From Polytrichum commune (lineage: Eukaryota > Streptophyta > Polytrichopsida > Polytrichales > Polytrichaceae): a stretch of DNA of 64,000 nucleotides. The translations under genes were made by a program, and so were the position numbers. The DNA is taken from assembly GCA_950295325.1 (NCBI GenBank), contig OX485803.1, positions 31,744,001-31,808,000 on the forward strand, written 5' to 3'. This document shows, in pieces, positions 23,214 to 34,559 of this stretch; position 1 is the first letter of the stretch; each line of letters begins with the position of its first letter. The notes beneath the pieces are model-generated. The model was not told where the DNA came from. It searched no databases and worked only from the letters and a program-made list of their open reading frames with translations.

Positions 23214-25944
23214 ATTGGGAACGGTGTTTTCCTGGGATGTATTATTGTAGGTGCCAGCGTTCATGAGAATATAACATCGAGATTTTTCAGATGAGATTAG
23301 TAATTTCCTAATTTCCCATACAGCTTTGTTGTGTCTTTTGACGTGAAGTGAATGTATATGTTGTTGTTTGCACGTAAGTAGCACATGTAACCACGTGTCC
23401 GGTTCGTATGAGTTGCAAATGGGGCATGTAATAGAGGGATATGATTGTCTACCGAAGAACAATTGTTTTCGAGCATTGCCCATAGAGGTTCCTGTTCGGA
23501 ATTTGATGAGGCATGATTTTTGTTTATCCGTGATTTCCGGGTTTTCCTAGAATTCGTTAGAAAGTTCTTTGTCTATATCTGCATTTCCTATCCATTTGTA
23601 AGTGTTGGGGGTTTGTGTGGCCATGTTTTCCAAGTTGTTTTCCCTATCGTATTTAATAATTTTTTTTCTAAGAATCTAACAGGGCCTTTATTAGGAACGT
23701 CCATCATTGAGGCCCAAACGTCCTTTTGGTAGTAATATGGGGTGGCATGGGCATGTTCATATGGGTGAATGGCAATTCTGTGCTCTAGTTCTAGCCCTTC
23801 TTTTGCCAATTTGTCTGCTTGTTCGTTGCCGTTAATGTTGACGTGTGCTCTGACTTTGTATAGTGTGATTGGTTGTGTTCGGTTTTGAAGTAGTTATACC
23901 ATGGTGGCGAAGGTGATTTGGTCAGGGTGGCTATTGTGAAGTGTGGGGTGTTTAATTTGTGTGTTGACTAAGTATAATACATTGAGACTGTCGGTAAATA
24001 TGTATGCGGGTTCGTTTGGATATAGTGTATTAATGATTGTTAGTGTTTCATGTATGACTATCATTTATGCTCGTAGTATGTTTTGGAGTCCATGTAGTCT
24101 TTTGGAGATGTTAAGGCCCTTTGGGCTATAGATTCTATAGCCAGCTCTTTCTCTTCTCCATACTCCAGGGTTAATTTCTTTGGGTTTCATAAAAGAACCG
24201 TCTGTATAGTAGCTGAATTGTGGATGGAATTTTAATGGTAAGTTGGTTTGGTAATTAGGGAATTGTGGAATAAGTATGTTATTATTATTGGGTGTGTTTG
24301 GATAATTAGATTTAGCCCATTTTTTGCTAGGATTAACGGCGGTATTTAAGGGGGTGGGTGGTGCAATTTGTGTGTGAATTTGTAATATTTGGAGGTTGTT
24401 TGCTATGTTGCTGAGTTGATACATTTGTTCGTAGGTACCGATGTGATTGTTTTGGTGGTGGATACAGAATATTCGTAGTGTTAATAATTCTTTTCTCGTG
24501 ATATTGAGTTCGGGGGGAATTGTGGGTTCTTCGTATATGATGGTGTCTGCTGCAAAGTGGACAATGATGTGTGTGTACAAGAATGGGCCAGTGTATGGGT
24601 TAAAGTTATGGTACCAATCCATATCTTTTGAGATAAGTATAATGATTGTGTTTGGGTCGTTTTTGGCCGCAATGCGGGCCCAATGGATGGCTTGTTGTAA
24701 GTCTGTTGCGTTATGGGGGTGGGCGTAACCAATTCCTTTCCATTTTTGGTCAAATATTTTTCCTAGGGATCCAAATATTCTATCCCTAGAGAATGGTGAA
24801 TGGAATTGGGTGAATTGTGTGGGACAAGTAACTGGGGATGAGAAGTATGAATGGTTGATATTAAATGATGTTATTAGGAAATCTAGTATTGGAGTTGGTA
24901 TAGTATATTGGGCACGTTTAAGTGGGTCATTTTTTGGAATACGGTATTTATACCTTTGGTATAGCCACACGATTTCAGTTTCAAATGATTGGGTAGGTGG
25001 TTCTAGACTATGTGGGGTATCTTTAGCTTGATGGTATTGTTTCCATAGCCACAGTAATCTAGTTTTTGGGATGGTAATGAGGTGCCGACTATTGTCTTCA
25101 TATATGTGAGCGACGTCGAATTGTGTTTGAATAATGTTAGTATTTGTTTCGATGTCACTCTCTGGGTTGCATTCATTAATGGAGATATGTGCCAATGGAA
25201 TTATTGTGGCAGGGATAACGTATCTAGTATCTCTTAGTTGTTCCGTGGAGAAGTATGCGTTGACGATATTTATGAAGTATTTGTGTTGCCTTTTCGTATA
25301 ATATTGGGTAAGTAGTTCGGTGTTGTAGCAACTAGTATAGGCATCACAATAGGGAAATAACTCTCTTTGGGTGCGCCATTTGTTGTATCTGGTATTATTT
25401 GTTGTAGTCCATTGGCATAGGTATGATGTGTCATTTCTTTTAATCCCGTTAGAATCTATGAGTTGTCGTTGTTTGTGATCTAGTATTGTGTGTATAGGAA
25501 ATTGACGGGGGTTGTTAAGCATATTGTTAGGAGGCGGGGGTAGGTGGGGGATAGGGGAGGTTGGGTGTTGAGGGAGGATGGTATGATTTATTATTGTATA
25601 ATCATTCTTTAAGGTTCGTGGGGGGTAATGGTGTGGGCATGGTAGGTGGCAGGAAGGGTGGCAAAATAGTTGATTCGCGATGTTTAATGCACTCTTGATG
25701 AGTTTTGTAGGATTGGAGTGGTATATTTTAAAGTCGTCTGGGTTCATTAAGGTTGTGCCATTGGGCATGATTATTTGTTCTAATTTTATTATATTGTGCA
25801 ATAGAAGTTTTTGTAATAATTTAAGTGAAGTGTTGGGGTTTAGGCCCTGTAGGTTTTGAGCTTCTTTCAACCATGTGGTTTTCAAGTGTGGATGGGTTTA
25901 ATAAGAAGCTATTTATTGTACGTTTTAGGTGGACTCCGGCTTCA
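23214..25944 (-). pseudogene. LINE connection, RNase H and Cys/His region, degenerate
   Basis: A long open stretch (25885-24065) leads into an RNase H domain: YYTDGSF at about 24195-24212, TDSLNVLYL further on, and NEQADKLAKEG at about 23800-23835. These match three of the acidic-residue motifs of the fold. A Cys/His motif follows near 23300-23440 (CPIC, then HVLLTCKQQHIH and RHNKAVWEI), a pattern seen downstream of RNase H in several LINE clades. Stop codons interrupt the frame after 24065, within the RNase H and before the Cys/His motif, so no complete protein can be made. Confidence 0.75.
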
Positions 25945-25952
25945 TGTTTAAG

Positions 25953-26361
25953 CACGGGGAGGTCACTTCATTGTCAAGTTGACACCACGTGCGGACAAAG
26001 TTTGCTACCCCTATATTACATGCCATATATAATTTTAAAATTTATGATATTTTTTCTACATATACATAACCATTGATAGTATATTTTGTATACTTTTTTG
26101 AAATTTTTAGTCATCTTTATGTTTTTTAGTAATTGTTTTAGTTCAATTCTATGTCATTCTAGTTAGAAATGGTATGTTTTATGAAAAAAACAAATCATCA
26201 AATTTAGTTATCACTTTTGACTATGTCATATGTACTGTGTATATCTACTCGTGAAAAAAATTGATAAAATTTTGACCCATTTTGGTGGTGCAACTTACCA
26301 AAAGAAGATTTTTTTTTGTCGCACGTGGTGTTCAACTTGACAATGGAGTGATCTACCCGTG
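25953..26361. mobile_element. hAT-type MITE (409 bp) inside the LINE
   Basis: The 8-bp direct repeats TGTTTAAG at 25945-25952 and 26362-26369 flank inverted termini of about 47 bp (CACGGGGAGGTCACTTCATT on the left, CACGGGTAGATCACTCCATT read inward from the right). An 8-bp duplication is the hAT signature. The AT-rich interior has no transposase. It splits the LINE between the reverse transcriptase and RNase H parts. Confidence 0.85.
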
Positions 26362-26369
26362 TGTTTAAG

Positions 26370-27700
26370 TAGGAATAGCGTTCTAGTGATAGGTGATCTA
26401 ACACAATGATGGTATTTAATGCGGGTTATTTCTTTGGAACCTCCAAATTTTGCAAGTATAAATTGTATTAAGCCATGATAGATTTTACCGAGTCTACCTT
26501 TGTCATTGAGGGCATTTTGTAGTTGTTCTCCAATACAACGCAAGTAGGCATTTTGTAGAGAGAATGCTTCAATTCGGAATAGATCGTGCGGGAGTTGTGT
26601 AGCGATATTAGATGTGCTTTTTGGTAATCCGCATATTATTTTATGAAGTGCTATAATCTTCTTATCGAGTTTTTTGATAGCCGGAATAGAGTATGGTACT
26701 GCGTAAAAGCTGTAGGCTATACCAACACGTATGACTATATCTGTCATGTTGATTTTTTGTTTCATGGTGGCTGGGTATGCTACAAGGGTTTGGCATTGTT
26801 TAATAACTTTAGCTGTAGTGGTATTAATTTTTGGTTTCCATTTAAGAGATGGTGCGAGATTGATTCCCAGATAGGTGTATGGTTCGTGTTGATCTAAGAC
26901 TGGTAATGGTTGGTTTCTATGATTTATATTAGTGGATTGAATCAGGGCTTTAAATGTTATGGGGTTCATTTTAGATTTATTAGGGCATCCGGTCACTGCA
27001 TACTTGGGTATTCCAAGGTCCATTCCCGCCCATTCGCAGAATTTGTCTAATTTGTTTAGTTGTATTTGTAATGATTTTAATTTGTTGGCAATCGCTACTA
27101 GATCATCGGCATATGTTGCAGATGTGATTTTAATTTTGGAAGTTCCAAAGGTATATCCATTGTCACCTTGTTGTAACCATCTAAGGAGGGGTTCTAAGAA
27201 TATTAAAAATAAGTAAGGGCTGAGAGTGTCTCTTTGTATTGTACCTCTTTGAATGGGGATGGGTAGGGTTTTGCCGAAGTATTCTCCAAGATATATAGTA
27301 GTGGATTGTGAGTATATATTTCCGATGAGGTTTATTGCGTCTATTGGGTATCCAAGGTCTTTCATTATGGCTAAAAGTCTTGCATGATCAATGGAACCGA
27401 AAGCGTTTTTGAAATCAATGTAGAGGATATATATATATTTTGGTTCATAAATCTTGCATCTTCTAATGCTGCAATGAGGAGTTGAAGTTGTCTGGATGTT
27501 CCTCGTTCTGCTCTGAATCCTTCTTGACTATCATGCAGTATTTGGTATTTTTCACCGTGATGGAGTCGAGGGGTGAGGTTTCGGAGTGCTTAAAGACTTT
27601 CCTATTTATTTTTTGGGGATTTTTTTCATACATTTGGCGGTATTTTGATACGGCTTTTAAAATACAGTGTTTGGTGTATTTTGTAGTGATTTTTCTGGCT
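26370..27700 (-). pseudogene. LINE reverse transcriptase, frameshifted
   Basis: The RT fingers/palm motifs are readable: FRAERGTSRQLQL near 27490, YIDFKNAFGSIDHARLL near 27400, GTIQRDTLSPYLFLI near 27220, and the catalytic TYADDLVA near 27100. The main open part is 27365-26295. Upstream motifs are in another frame because of an indel near the (TA)n tract at about 27430. The sequence downstream of YADD continues as a thumb-like region to the hAT-type MITE. The invariant Asp pair of YADD is intact. Confidence 0.85.
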
Positions 27701-27977
27701 TCTTTATTAGAGGTTTTGGCGATAGCGGCTATGATGTCAATCCCTTCATTTGGGGGAGTGGTTGTTGTAGGTGGATGTGGAATTTGCACATGTTGGTGGT
27801 TATGGATTTCATTTAAAATGGGGTGAGTTTGCCAGTGTGGGTTGTTTCTTGCAATGTATATTGTTTTCTAATAAGATGGTATGTGTCGAGGTGTTGTTTC
27901 CATTCTTTGGATAGTTTTCGTGGTAGGAAGCCACCTTGCTGAGCTGTTCTATTTGTAAGGGTTGATATTGGGGCTGC

Positions 27978-29690
27978 TTAGCAGGTTTTTTCAATGGTTA
28001 CTGAATTTTTTTCTACAATGTTGTCTAATGCTGTACAAACTTCTTGCCATTGATCAGGGGTGAGGTTGTTGTGATTTTCTAGTAGGATGGTTAGTTCGTT
28101 TACTTGCGTGGTATTTGCTTCAAAAAATTCTATATTAAATTTCTCTAAGTTTTCCGGCGGGATTGGATTTAGTATTCTAGTTGGTGTAATATTTGTTGGG
28201 GGTGGTGGTCTAGCTATAAGTAAGTTTTGGGGTATGTGTAAGGTGATTGGATAGTGGTCTGATTTTAGATTTATGTTTGTGTTTGTTGTAGAGGCGAATC
28301 TGTTGTTATCTGGTGAGTTGATATAGAAACCGTCTATAAGGCTGGTTGACGTGTAATTATAACCTCCTTGTCTTGAAAAGTTAGTGTTTGTTGGAATATA
28401 TTCTAGATTTAGGGTTGTAGTGAAATTTTTCCATTGGATGTTGTCCTCTTGTGGTGGCGTGTGATTGTTGTTATTTTGTCTTCCGGTGAGTGTAATATTT
28501 TTATTAAAATCTCCACATAAAATGTGTGTGTGGTTTGGGTGCGCAGTTATTTGGTTGGTGATTGTAGTTTTGAGGTAGGGAATGAGGTGGATGTCATCTA
28601 CATGTGTGGGCATATACATGTGTATGATTAGCCATGGCAGGAGTGGATGGTTGTGTATTTTTGTTATTTGTAGATAAGGGGAGATGTTTGCTGGTGTGGG
28701 TATCTTGGTAACGTTTCCAGGAAATGCGTATTTGTTATGAATAAGTGTGAGAAGACCACCTCTACTGGGGGTGTAAGGCATTCTTTGTTGTATGCATCTT
28801 GTGAGGGCGTGTGTATTGTTAAAAATGAGCTTATATTCAGGGAATTGGTTCTAAATGTATTTTGTGGATTTAGTTGCTGTGAGTTTGGTTTCTTGGATAT
28901 TTATAATCGCTATGTTGCTAAATGAATGGTTTATTAAGCTTTGTAGGTTTGGTAAAGTTGTGTTAAGTGACGAGGCATTCCATGTTATTATATTTGTTTC
29001 GTGGTTAGTGTTTATAATTGTTCTTGGGACTGGTGTGGGGATTTTTGGGAGTAGAGGTGAATGTGAGTATTCATCTATGTTTTCTGAGCACCGGAGTGAC
29101 TCGGTAATCAGTTTTACAGGGAGAAAGGAAAATTTTCTTTGGAGTGTGGTTAGTGTAGGTGGAGTCTCTTGGTTGTGGATAAATTTATATAACTCGGTAT
29201 GTATAGAATTTTTGGGGTGTATTATATCTTGGTTATTTTTAACAAATATTGTATATGGGTGTTGTGTTAGAATGTGTCGGTCGGGAGGGTTATTAAGGAT
29301 GGCTAGTCTAATGATTAGTGTGTTGGTCCATATGTCGTTAAAGTGGTAAATGCGGGGTTGGGCTAATATGTTGTTGCATGTGTCTATTGAGGGGTTTATC
29401 GTAATAACTAAAGCATATAGTATATGAGTTGATTGGGAATGACTTTGTGTTAGGATGTATTGATGTAAGTGTGGATACATGATGGTTGTTTGGTGATGTA
29501 GTGGGTGATTATGTTTTAGTATGGGAGCGAACGTGTTTGCTATATGTTGGTACTCTGGTTGTAGTTTTATCGTGTTTGGGATAAAATATGTTTTGGCTAT
29601 CTTTTTATGTGTAGCGGGGTGTGTGCGTAGGATATCAAGCATTGGTCCGGGGTTAGGTTCTATATCTCCACATTGTAATAATGTTAATTT
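27978..29690 (-). pseudogene. LINE 2A-like motif and APE-type endonuclease, one in-frame stop
   Basis: After an Asn/Lys/Thr-rich N-terminal part, CGDIEPNPGP is encoded at 29643-29672. It fits the 2A ribosome-skipping consensus D-(V/I)-E-x-N-P-G-P. About 240 residues later an apurinic-endonuclease-like domain starts (ITWNASSL, then IINIQETKL), continues with CGDFN near 28510 and ends with SDHYPITL near 28255. These are the canonical N, E, D and SDH positions. A single TAG at 28848-28850 interrupts an otherwise open frame. In LINEs this nuclease nicks the target. The 2A motif would separate an N-terminal peptide from the polyprotein. Confidence 0.8.
29643..29672 (-). other. 2A-like ribosome-skipping motif (CGDIEPNPGP)
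   Basis: Ten codons encode CGDIEPNPGP, and all invariant 2A residues are present. The preceding residues are Leu-rich (LLQLHGYYFINKLTLLQ), as is common before 2A motifs in non-LTR retrotransposons of trypanosomes and many animals. Activity is inferred only. Confidence 0.7.
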
Positions 29691-29929
29691 ATTGATGAAG
29701 TAGTATCCGTGGAGTTGAAGTAATTTTGGTTTTTTCTTATGTATTTTTTTATATTTATTGAGTATGAACTTAGTTGTAGTAAATAGGTTAGGTAAGGCGG
29801 GTATTATGTTTACTAGTTGTTTAGTTGAAAAGTGTGTACTTGTGTTGCTTTTAGGTTCGTGATTTGTTATTGTGTTGGATGTCCAGATGTTTGTGAATTC
29901 GTATTTGTTTTTAGTTTTGTGGCGAGGCT

Positions 29930-30304
29930 GGGAGGCCGAGGCCGTTTTATTATTTGTAAGTGTGAGCAATCCGCCTTTCCCAAGTGTATAAGGCACTTGT
30001 TGGTGCTATTTTGTAGGTTTATTACTGGTTGTGTTGTTTGTTTGGTTATTACTTTTAACGTGTTTGGTAAGTGATTTTGTTTTGGTTTTTGTTTTAGTTG
30101 GAGTATTATTGAATATTGTGTTTATATGTATTTTTGTATGGTATTTAGTATTACTTTGTAATATTTTATTATAGCGTTGTTGTTGATGAAGTAGTGTTCG
30201 TGGTATTGTTTAACTTTTGAGTCGGTCATTTTGTGATTTTGTATAAGTGTGTATTTGATTGTGAAAAATAAGTTAGGTAATATTGGATGGTAGTTGTATG
30301 GCAC
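29930..30304 (-). repeat. rearranged partial copies of the LINE 5' coding region
   Basis: The segment at about 29935-29995 encodes PYTLGKGGLLTLTNN, a near match to PYTPSRGGLLTLIHN in the APE domain 1.2 kb away. The segment at 30122-30304 encodes a diverged version of the stretch leading to the 2A motif (LPNLFFTIKY; YHEHYFIN), with the 2A residues themselves lost. The 5' part of the element is therefore a mosaic of duplicated pieces or of two related elements. Confidence 0.6.
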
Positions 30305-30720
30305 AGGGAGTTTTGTTGTTAGTTTTAGGTTTTGGGTTTGGTGTTGTTCTTGATATTGGTTTTGGTGATGGTTTTGATGGTGGTTTTGGTGTTGGTGGTG
30401 GTTTTGATGCTGGTATAGTTGCGGGTGTTGGTGGTTGTATTGATATCTGGTTGGGTATTGGTTTAGATATTGGTATTGGATTTGGTATTTAGTTTGGTAT
30501 ATGTTTTGGTATTTGTTTTGGTGTTGATACTTGGTTTTGTATTTGATTTGGAGTAGGTATTTGATTTGGTATTTGGTTTGGTTTTGGTGTTTGATTTGGT
30601 ATTGGTATTTGAAAAGATGTAGGTATTTGGTTTGGTATTTGATTTGGTGTTGTTGTTTGGTTGGATTTTGGTATTTGATTTGGTATATAGTTGTTTTGGT
30701 ATATAGTTTTAAGGGGTTTT
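30305..30720. repeat. low-complexity TTTGGTATTTG-type region
   Basis: An irregular repeat of TTTGGTATT / TTTGGTGTT units on the plus strand. On the minus strand it would encode Pro/Asn/Thr-rich sequence. It separates ORF1 from the 2A/APE region. It is not credible as an independent gene. Confidence 0.75.
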
Positions 30721-31031
30721 GTTCAGAGTTGAGATATATAGTTTAACAAGGTTAGGGGTAAGTATTTTATGTGTTGTGATATATATTGGTTTTATATATT
30801 TATGTGTATGATTAATTTTGTTTCTATTTTTGGATTTTTGGATAAGTGTTTCTTGTTTGAGGGGGGTATTTATAAATACCTTTTTATTTTATTTTTGTTG
30901 GTATCTTTTTGGTATTGAAGTGTTGAGCTTATTTAGTTTATCGCCATTAAATCTTCCTTGTCGCTTGATGAATCTTCTTTGTCGAGCATTTCCGCGGAGT
31001 CCAAGGCTGCCATGGTTTTGGTGAGGGCTTG

Positions 31032-32498
31032 TCAGAGTGTGGCCATCTCTTTTTTGAGTGCCCTAACTGCCTTTTCTGCCGCGTACGTTGCAAAGTTTTT
31101 CGCTTGGCTTGTTAAGCGAGTCTCCATGATTTGCATCTCATCTCTCACTATAGCGGTCCCTTTGGCCACAGCTTCCTCAACCATTTGGTGTATGTCTTTC
31201 TTTCTTAGTCCATTGGATGGGGCATTTTCCATGGCTTCTACGGTGTTTGCTAGCGCTGTATTCATATCATTAAAGCCTCGTCGTGTAAGCTCCTCTCCTG
31301 AAGGTTTAGATATTCCATCTAAGTTTTTTGGGTGAGGAGCAAATTCGACATATTTGTTACATATTTTATGATTATTTTTTACAAATTTTTTATAGACAGC
31401 CGCATTTAAGCATTGCACATTGCATACACCGGTGAGTTTGCCTTTGTCATCCATTTTAAAGAAGATGTTTAAGACATTTTTGTCACCCATGCATGTCCTT
31501 ATTTCGGTTTCAAGGACCTCTTTAGGCTTTAATTTATTTAATTTTTTTGCAATGATGATGAGTGCATTCTTTTTAGCTAAGTCGTCGCCCGAGGGTTTTC
31601 CTATCGTGATATCAATGCTTTCATGCCCGAATGTTATTTTGTTCTTTCTTATATTTTCTACTTGTTCCAGGCTAGTTGCAACGATCCAAACAAAGTTGTG
31701 ACTTTCCCCTTTTCGCATATGAATAATTTCAAAATTGTGCCCTCTATGAAATCCTTCATTTACCACTTCATCTAATATTTTGTACCATGTCGCATCTTTA
31801 ATGCTATCAGTGGTGATTTTGACTGATAGCATCTCGCTTGAGGCAATGGTGTCGTAAAACTTACAAATTTTACCTCTATGCAATTTATTATCCGGGAGCC
31901 GGATAATAAATGGCCTAAGTCCTTGAAGCATGGGAATACTGTCTTCTTGTATATTTTTTAAATATATTTTAGCGTGTCCCGACCATTACTTGCCTCCATG
32001 TGTGCACATTATAGCGATTGGGTCACTTATATCATCACCTAGAAGGATTCTCATTTCATCCATCCTCTTGGTGATGCTTATAAGTGCTTCCTCTTTAGGA
32101 ATAATCATCTCATCTAACTCAAAGAATAAAGCTACGTGATAATCCATTGCAAAGCCATCACAAGTTTCTATTTCTGAAGGAATTTGTATGTGATGATAGT
32201 TTTGTTTACCTAGGTTGTTCTTACTAGGCCATAATTCTTGAGGTACATACGGATATGAGACAATACTATCCTGGCATTCTAATGCTTCTCCTTCATATAT
32301 GCCCATTTTTACTAACTCACTTATATTCTTATGTTTTTCTTTTGCTAGTTTGTTGCTTGTATTCAAAGCATTCATTGCTTTGAATCCAAGCCATAACGGG
32401 AGGGTTTTTTCTTGTGAGCTAGACCGATTTTTAGTTTTATCCACAATAGTTAGGCCTGCATTACTTGATGTCCTCTTTTTTGTTTGAGTTACTTCCAT
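31032..32498 (-). pseudogene. LINE ORF1-like frame with internal stops
   Basis: The frame starts at ATG 32498 (MEVTQTKKRTSS) and is open to a TAA at 31986-31988. It then continues in the same frame to TGA at 31032-31034, and the frame beyond that is open again to about 30937 with a Lys/Asp/Ser-rich tail. The total is about 490-520 residues. No standard RRM or zinc knuckle is evident. There are two similar stretches in which acidic helices precede a short hydrophobic strand, and a Glu/Lys/Ala-rich, probably coiled-coil C-terminal part (residues before 31032). Position, strand and distance make it the likely nucleic-acid-binding ORF1. An unrelated captured gene is possible. Confidence 0.55.
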
Positions 32499-32602
32499 AT
32501 CTTTTACCCCATCCAATGACTTTTAAAGACTACGAGCATATGCCATTCTGCAAAAGTAAAGTATGTTGTTATTGTATGTTTTCGATATATTTTCTTTGCT
32601 CC

Positions 32603-32875
32603 TTAACCCATTCCCTTTCCACTTATGAATAAGTGGGCTTTGTAGGGGGGTATTAGGAAGGTGTTATTATTTATGTGTGTGTGTTGTTTACTAACATTCA
32701 CATAACACCATGTAGTTCGGTTACATGTTCCTTTAAATGTAGCTATAGTAGTAAGACATGCTTGTGCATAACAATCCCATAGAGTGTGAGAGATGACGCT
32801 GTGAGAGTTGTTCCAATATAGGGTAGCTGTGAGCAGCCACATGAGAACAAAGCAGGTTGCGGTTGCAACCTTCAT
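32603..32875 (-). CDS. 90-residue ORF with a signal-peptide-like N-terminus, unknown
   Basis: ATG at 32875. Residues 3-20 are hydrophobic (VATATCFVLMWLLTATLY), as in a secretory signal, followed by a short Cys- and His-containing region. It precedes the ORF1-like frame by about 105 bp. I recognise no family, and a chance frame in LINE leader sequence is just as likely. Confidence 0.25.
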   Translation of the reverse strand: MKVATATCFVLMWLLTATLYWNNSHSVISHTLWDCYAQACLTTIATFKGTCNRTTWCYVNVSKQHTHINNNTFLIPPYKAHLFISGKGMG

Positions 32876-32944
32876 TTTTAATCTACCCCAATAATGACAA
32901 CAATTCTATGTGTCTAATACTGTGTTTGTGTGTGCCTATGAAGC

Positions 32945-33418
32945 ATGAAAATGAAACCTATCTCTATATACAAACTTACATGGTTTGTTAGTGAGGTAGC
33001 TGCTGCGGCAGGAAAAAAACCTCTTGGTTCTAGCAGCTCCGAGTTTTCTTGCAGCTTCCCGACAGCTTCTCGCCTAGTCCTCCTTCAGTTGTCTAGCTTG
33101 TCGTTCGGTGAGTGTGACAAACTGCTGCGGCAGTTAGTTTACAGGCAGCAACTTATCTTGGCCGAGGCAAAACCCCTTATTTTGTTGCGGCAAACCAACG
33201 TTTAACTTAGTTACAGTTGAACCGGTTGACTTTGAAATAAGTCCGACAGACAGCAACTGATTTGCTGTGGCAGACCGGTGGTTTAGTTACAGCTAAACCG
33301 GTTGAGTTTGAGACAAGTTCGGCAGACAACAACTAGTTTGCTGTCGTAGACCCATGGTTTAGTTACAGCTGAACCGGTTGAGTTTGAGATAAGTCATACA
33401 ACAGCTAGTTTACTGCGG
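32945..33418 (+). repeat. GC-richer repeat block, three ~82-bp tandem units
   Basis: GGTTTAGTTACAGCTRAACC and GGTTGAGTTTGAGA occur at about 33210-33410 in three successive units, each ending in CAGCAACT/CAACAACTAG-type sequence. Similar units resume at 34560-34700 after a candidate solo LTR. Confidence 0.7.
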
Positions 33419-34554
33419 TATAAGCCCAAAATGGGCCCACATGTTTGTTTTAACTCTTGTAAACCATTATAAGTGATGTTTTAGTGTTTTATGATTATTT
33501 ACAAGAATATAAAAAGAGTGAAGCTTGAAAGAAGCTAGGTTTAAGCATTAGACTCATTTGGAGCGGGTTAATTAAAAGTGTAGTAGTAAAAGGAAGCTCC
33601 GTAGTTGGTGAGCGTAGTAGGTAGAGACCCAATGGTAGTTAAATGATTGAATTAGGACCTTTGATGTTTGTTTTAGGAAAATGGCTCAAGAGATAAGATG
33701 AGAGCCTACAAAGTAGGAGGAGATTTCGAAGGCTTATCGTGAGCCTTGAGGGTGCTCACCTCCTCAAACTCACTATTTAAGACCTCGTTCCTCCCTCACT
33801 CCTCCTTTCTTTCCTTCGTGCTCCTTGGCACCCCACGTGTTATAAGTGTGGGTGCGTGGGAAGCAAGATAAGAGCACGTGTGTGTGCATGGGTGTAAGGT
33901 TAGGAGCCAATGCTAGTTGGCCTTGAAGAGGGCTTGACCTCTTGTTAGTAATAGTTGGACGTGAACGATTTAAAGTTCAATTTATGGCTTTGTTTGAATA
34001 TTTGGATTTACATTGATTAGCCTTATATTTATGCGGATGTGCAAAGTTTCTTATGGGAACATTTAGTTTTGTTGAACTTACAAAATTACCTTATTGAAGT
34101 AGGTGAGCTTGTGTGTGTGTGGAGTAAGAGAGAGGGAACAGCGTAGAATTGCGACCATATATTTTTTGGCAGTAGAATTATTATTGCATATTCATGTAGA
34201 GGACTTCATTACCTATCCATGAATACCAAGAACTCATTTTTTGGACTTCATATGAATTTTTGAGAGCCAAAAAACCGAGACTATGTCCAAACTTCCAAAA
34301 AAATAGTGACATACTCTTATAGTTTTTGACTTATGATGTTTAAACTTAAAGTATTGGATTCATTAGGAAGAAAGGGGTGTGTGTAACTTTTGAATGTATT
34401 GGTGATTGACCATTGAGGTAAGTGTTTTAAACACCTGCACTTTTTTGGTTGAAATAATTATACATTGAAATATCAAGAAGGAGTTACTACGTGTCATTCC
34501 AACATTTTACACTCGGGTTAGGACGAAATTAAGGGTGGCGAACTTTTGGTGACA
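33419..34554 (-). mobile_element. candidate solo LTR (1136 bp)
   Basis: TGCGG occurs at 33414-33418 and 34555-34559, and the ~82-bp repeat array is interrupted exactly here. Read on the minus strand the insert begins TGTCACCAAAAGTTCGCC and ends GGGCTTATA, so the 3' terminus is TA where CA is expected. No coding frame is present. The broken repeat array supports an insertion. The class is inferred. Confidence 0.5.
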
Positions 34555-34559
34555 TGCGG

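Larger units (their letters stand above)
22300..32900 (-). mobile_element. degenerate ~10-kb non-LTR retrotransposon, Dualen-like in domain content
   Basis: On the minus strand the order is ORF1 (32498-31032), low-complexity spacer (30720-30305), a region with a 2A-like motif (29.65 kb), APE endonuclease (about 28.9-28.1 kb), reverse transcriptase with YADD (about 27.5-26.4 kb), RNase H (about 24.2-23.8 kb), a Cys/His motif (23.45-23.3 kb) and a C-terminal restriction-like endonuclease-type domain (22.86-22.39 kb). Having both APE and restriction-like endonucleases is the hallmark of the Dualen/RandI clade, described to my knowledge from green algae. The coding region is broken by several nonsense codons and frameshifts and by two MITEs. 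Both ends are approximate. ORF1 is assigned by position and strand, not by a recognised domain. Confidence 0.75.

Noticed and set aside
30283-30492. Gly/Asp-rich open frame on the plus strand
   Set aside because: A by-product of the TTTGGTATT low-complexity tract inside the LINE.
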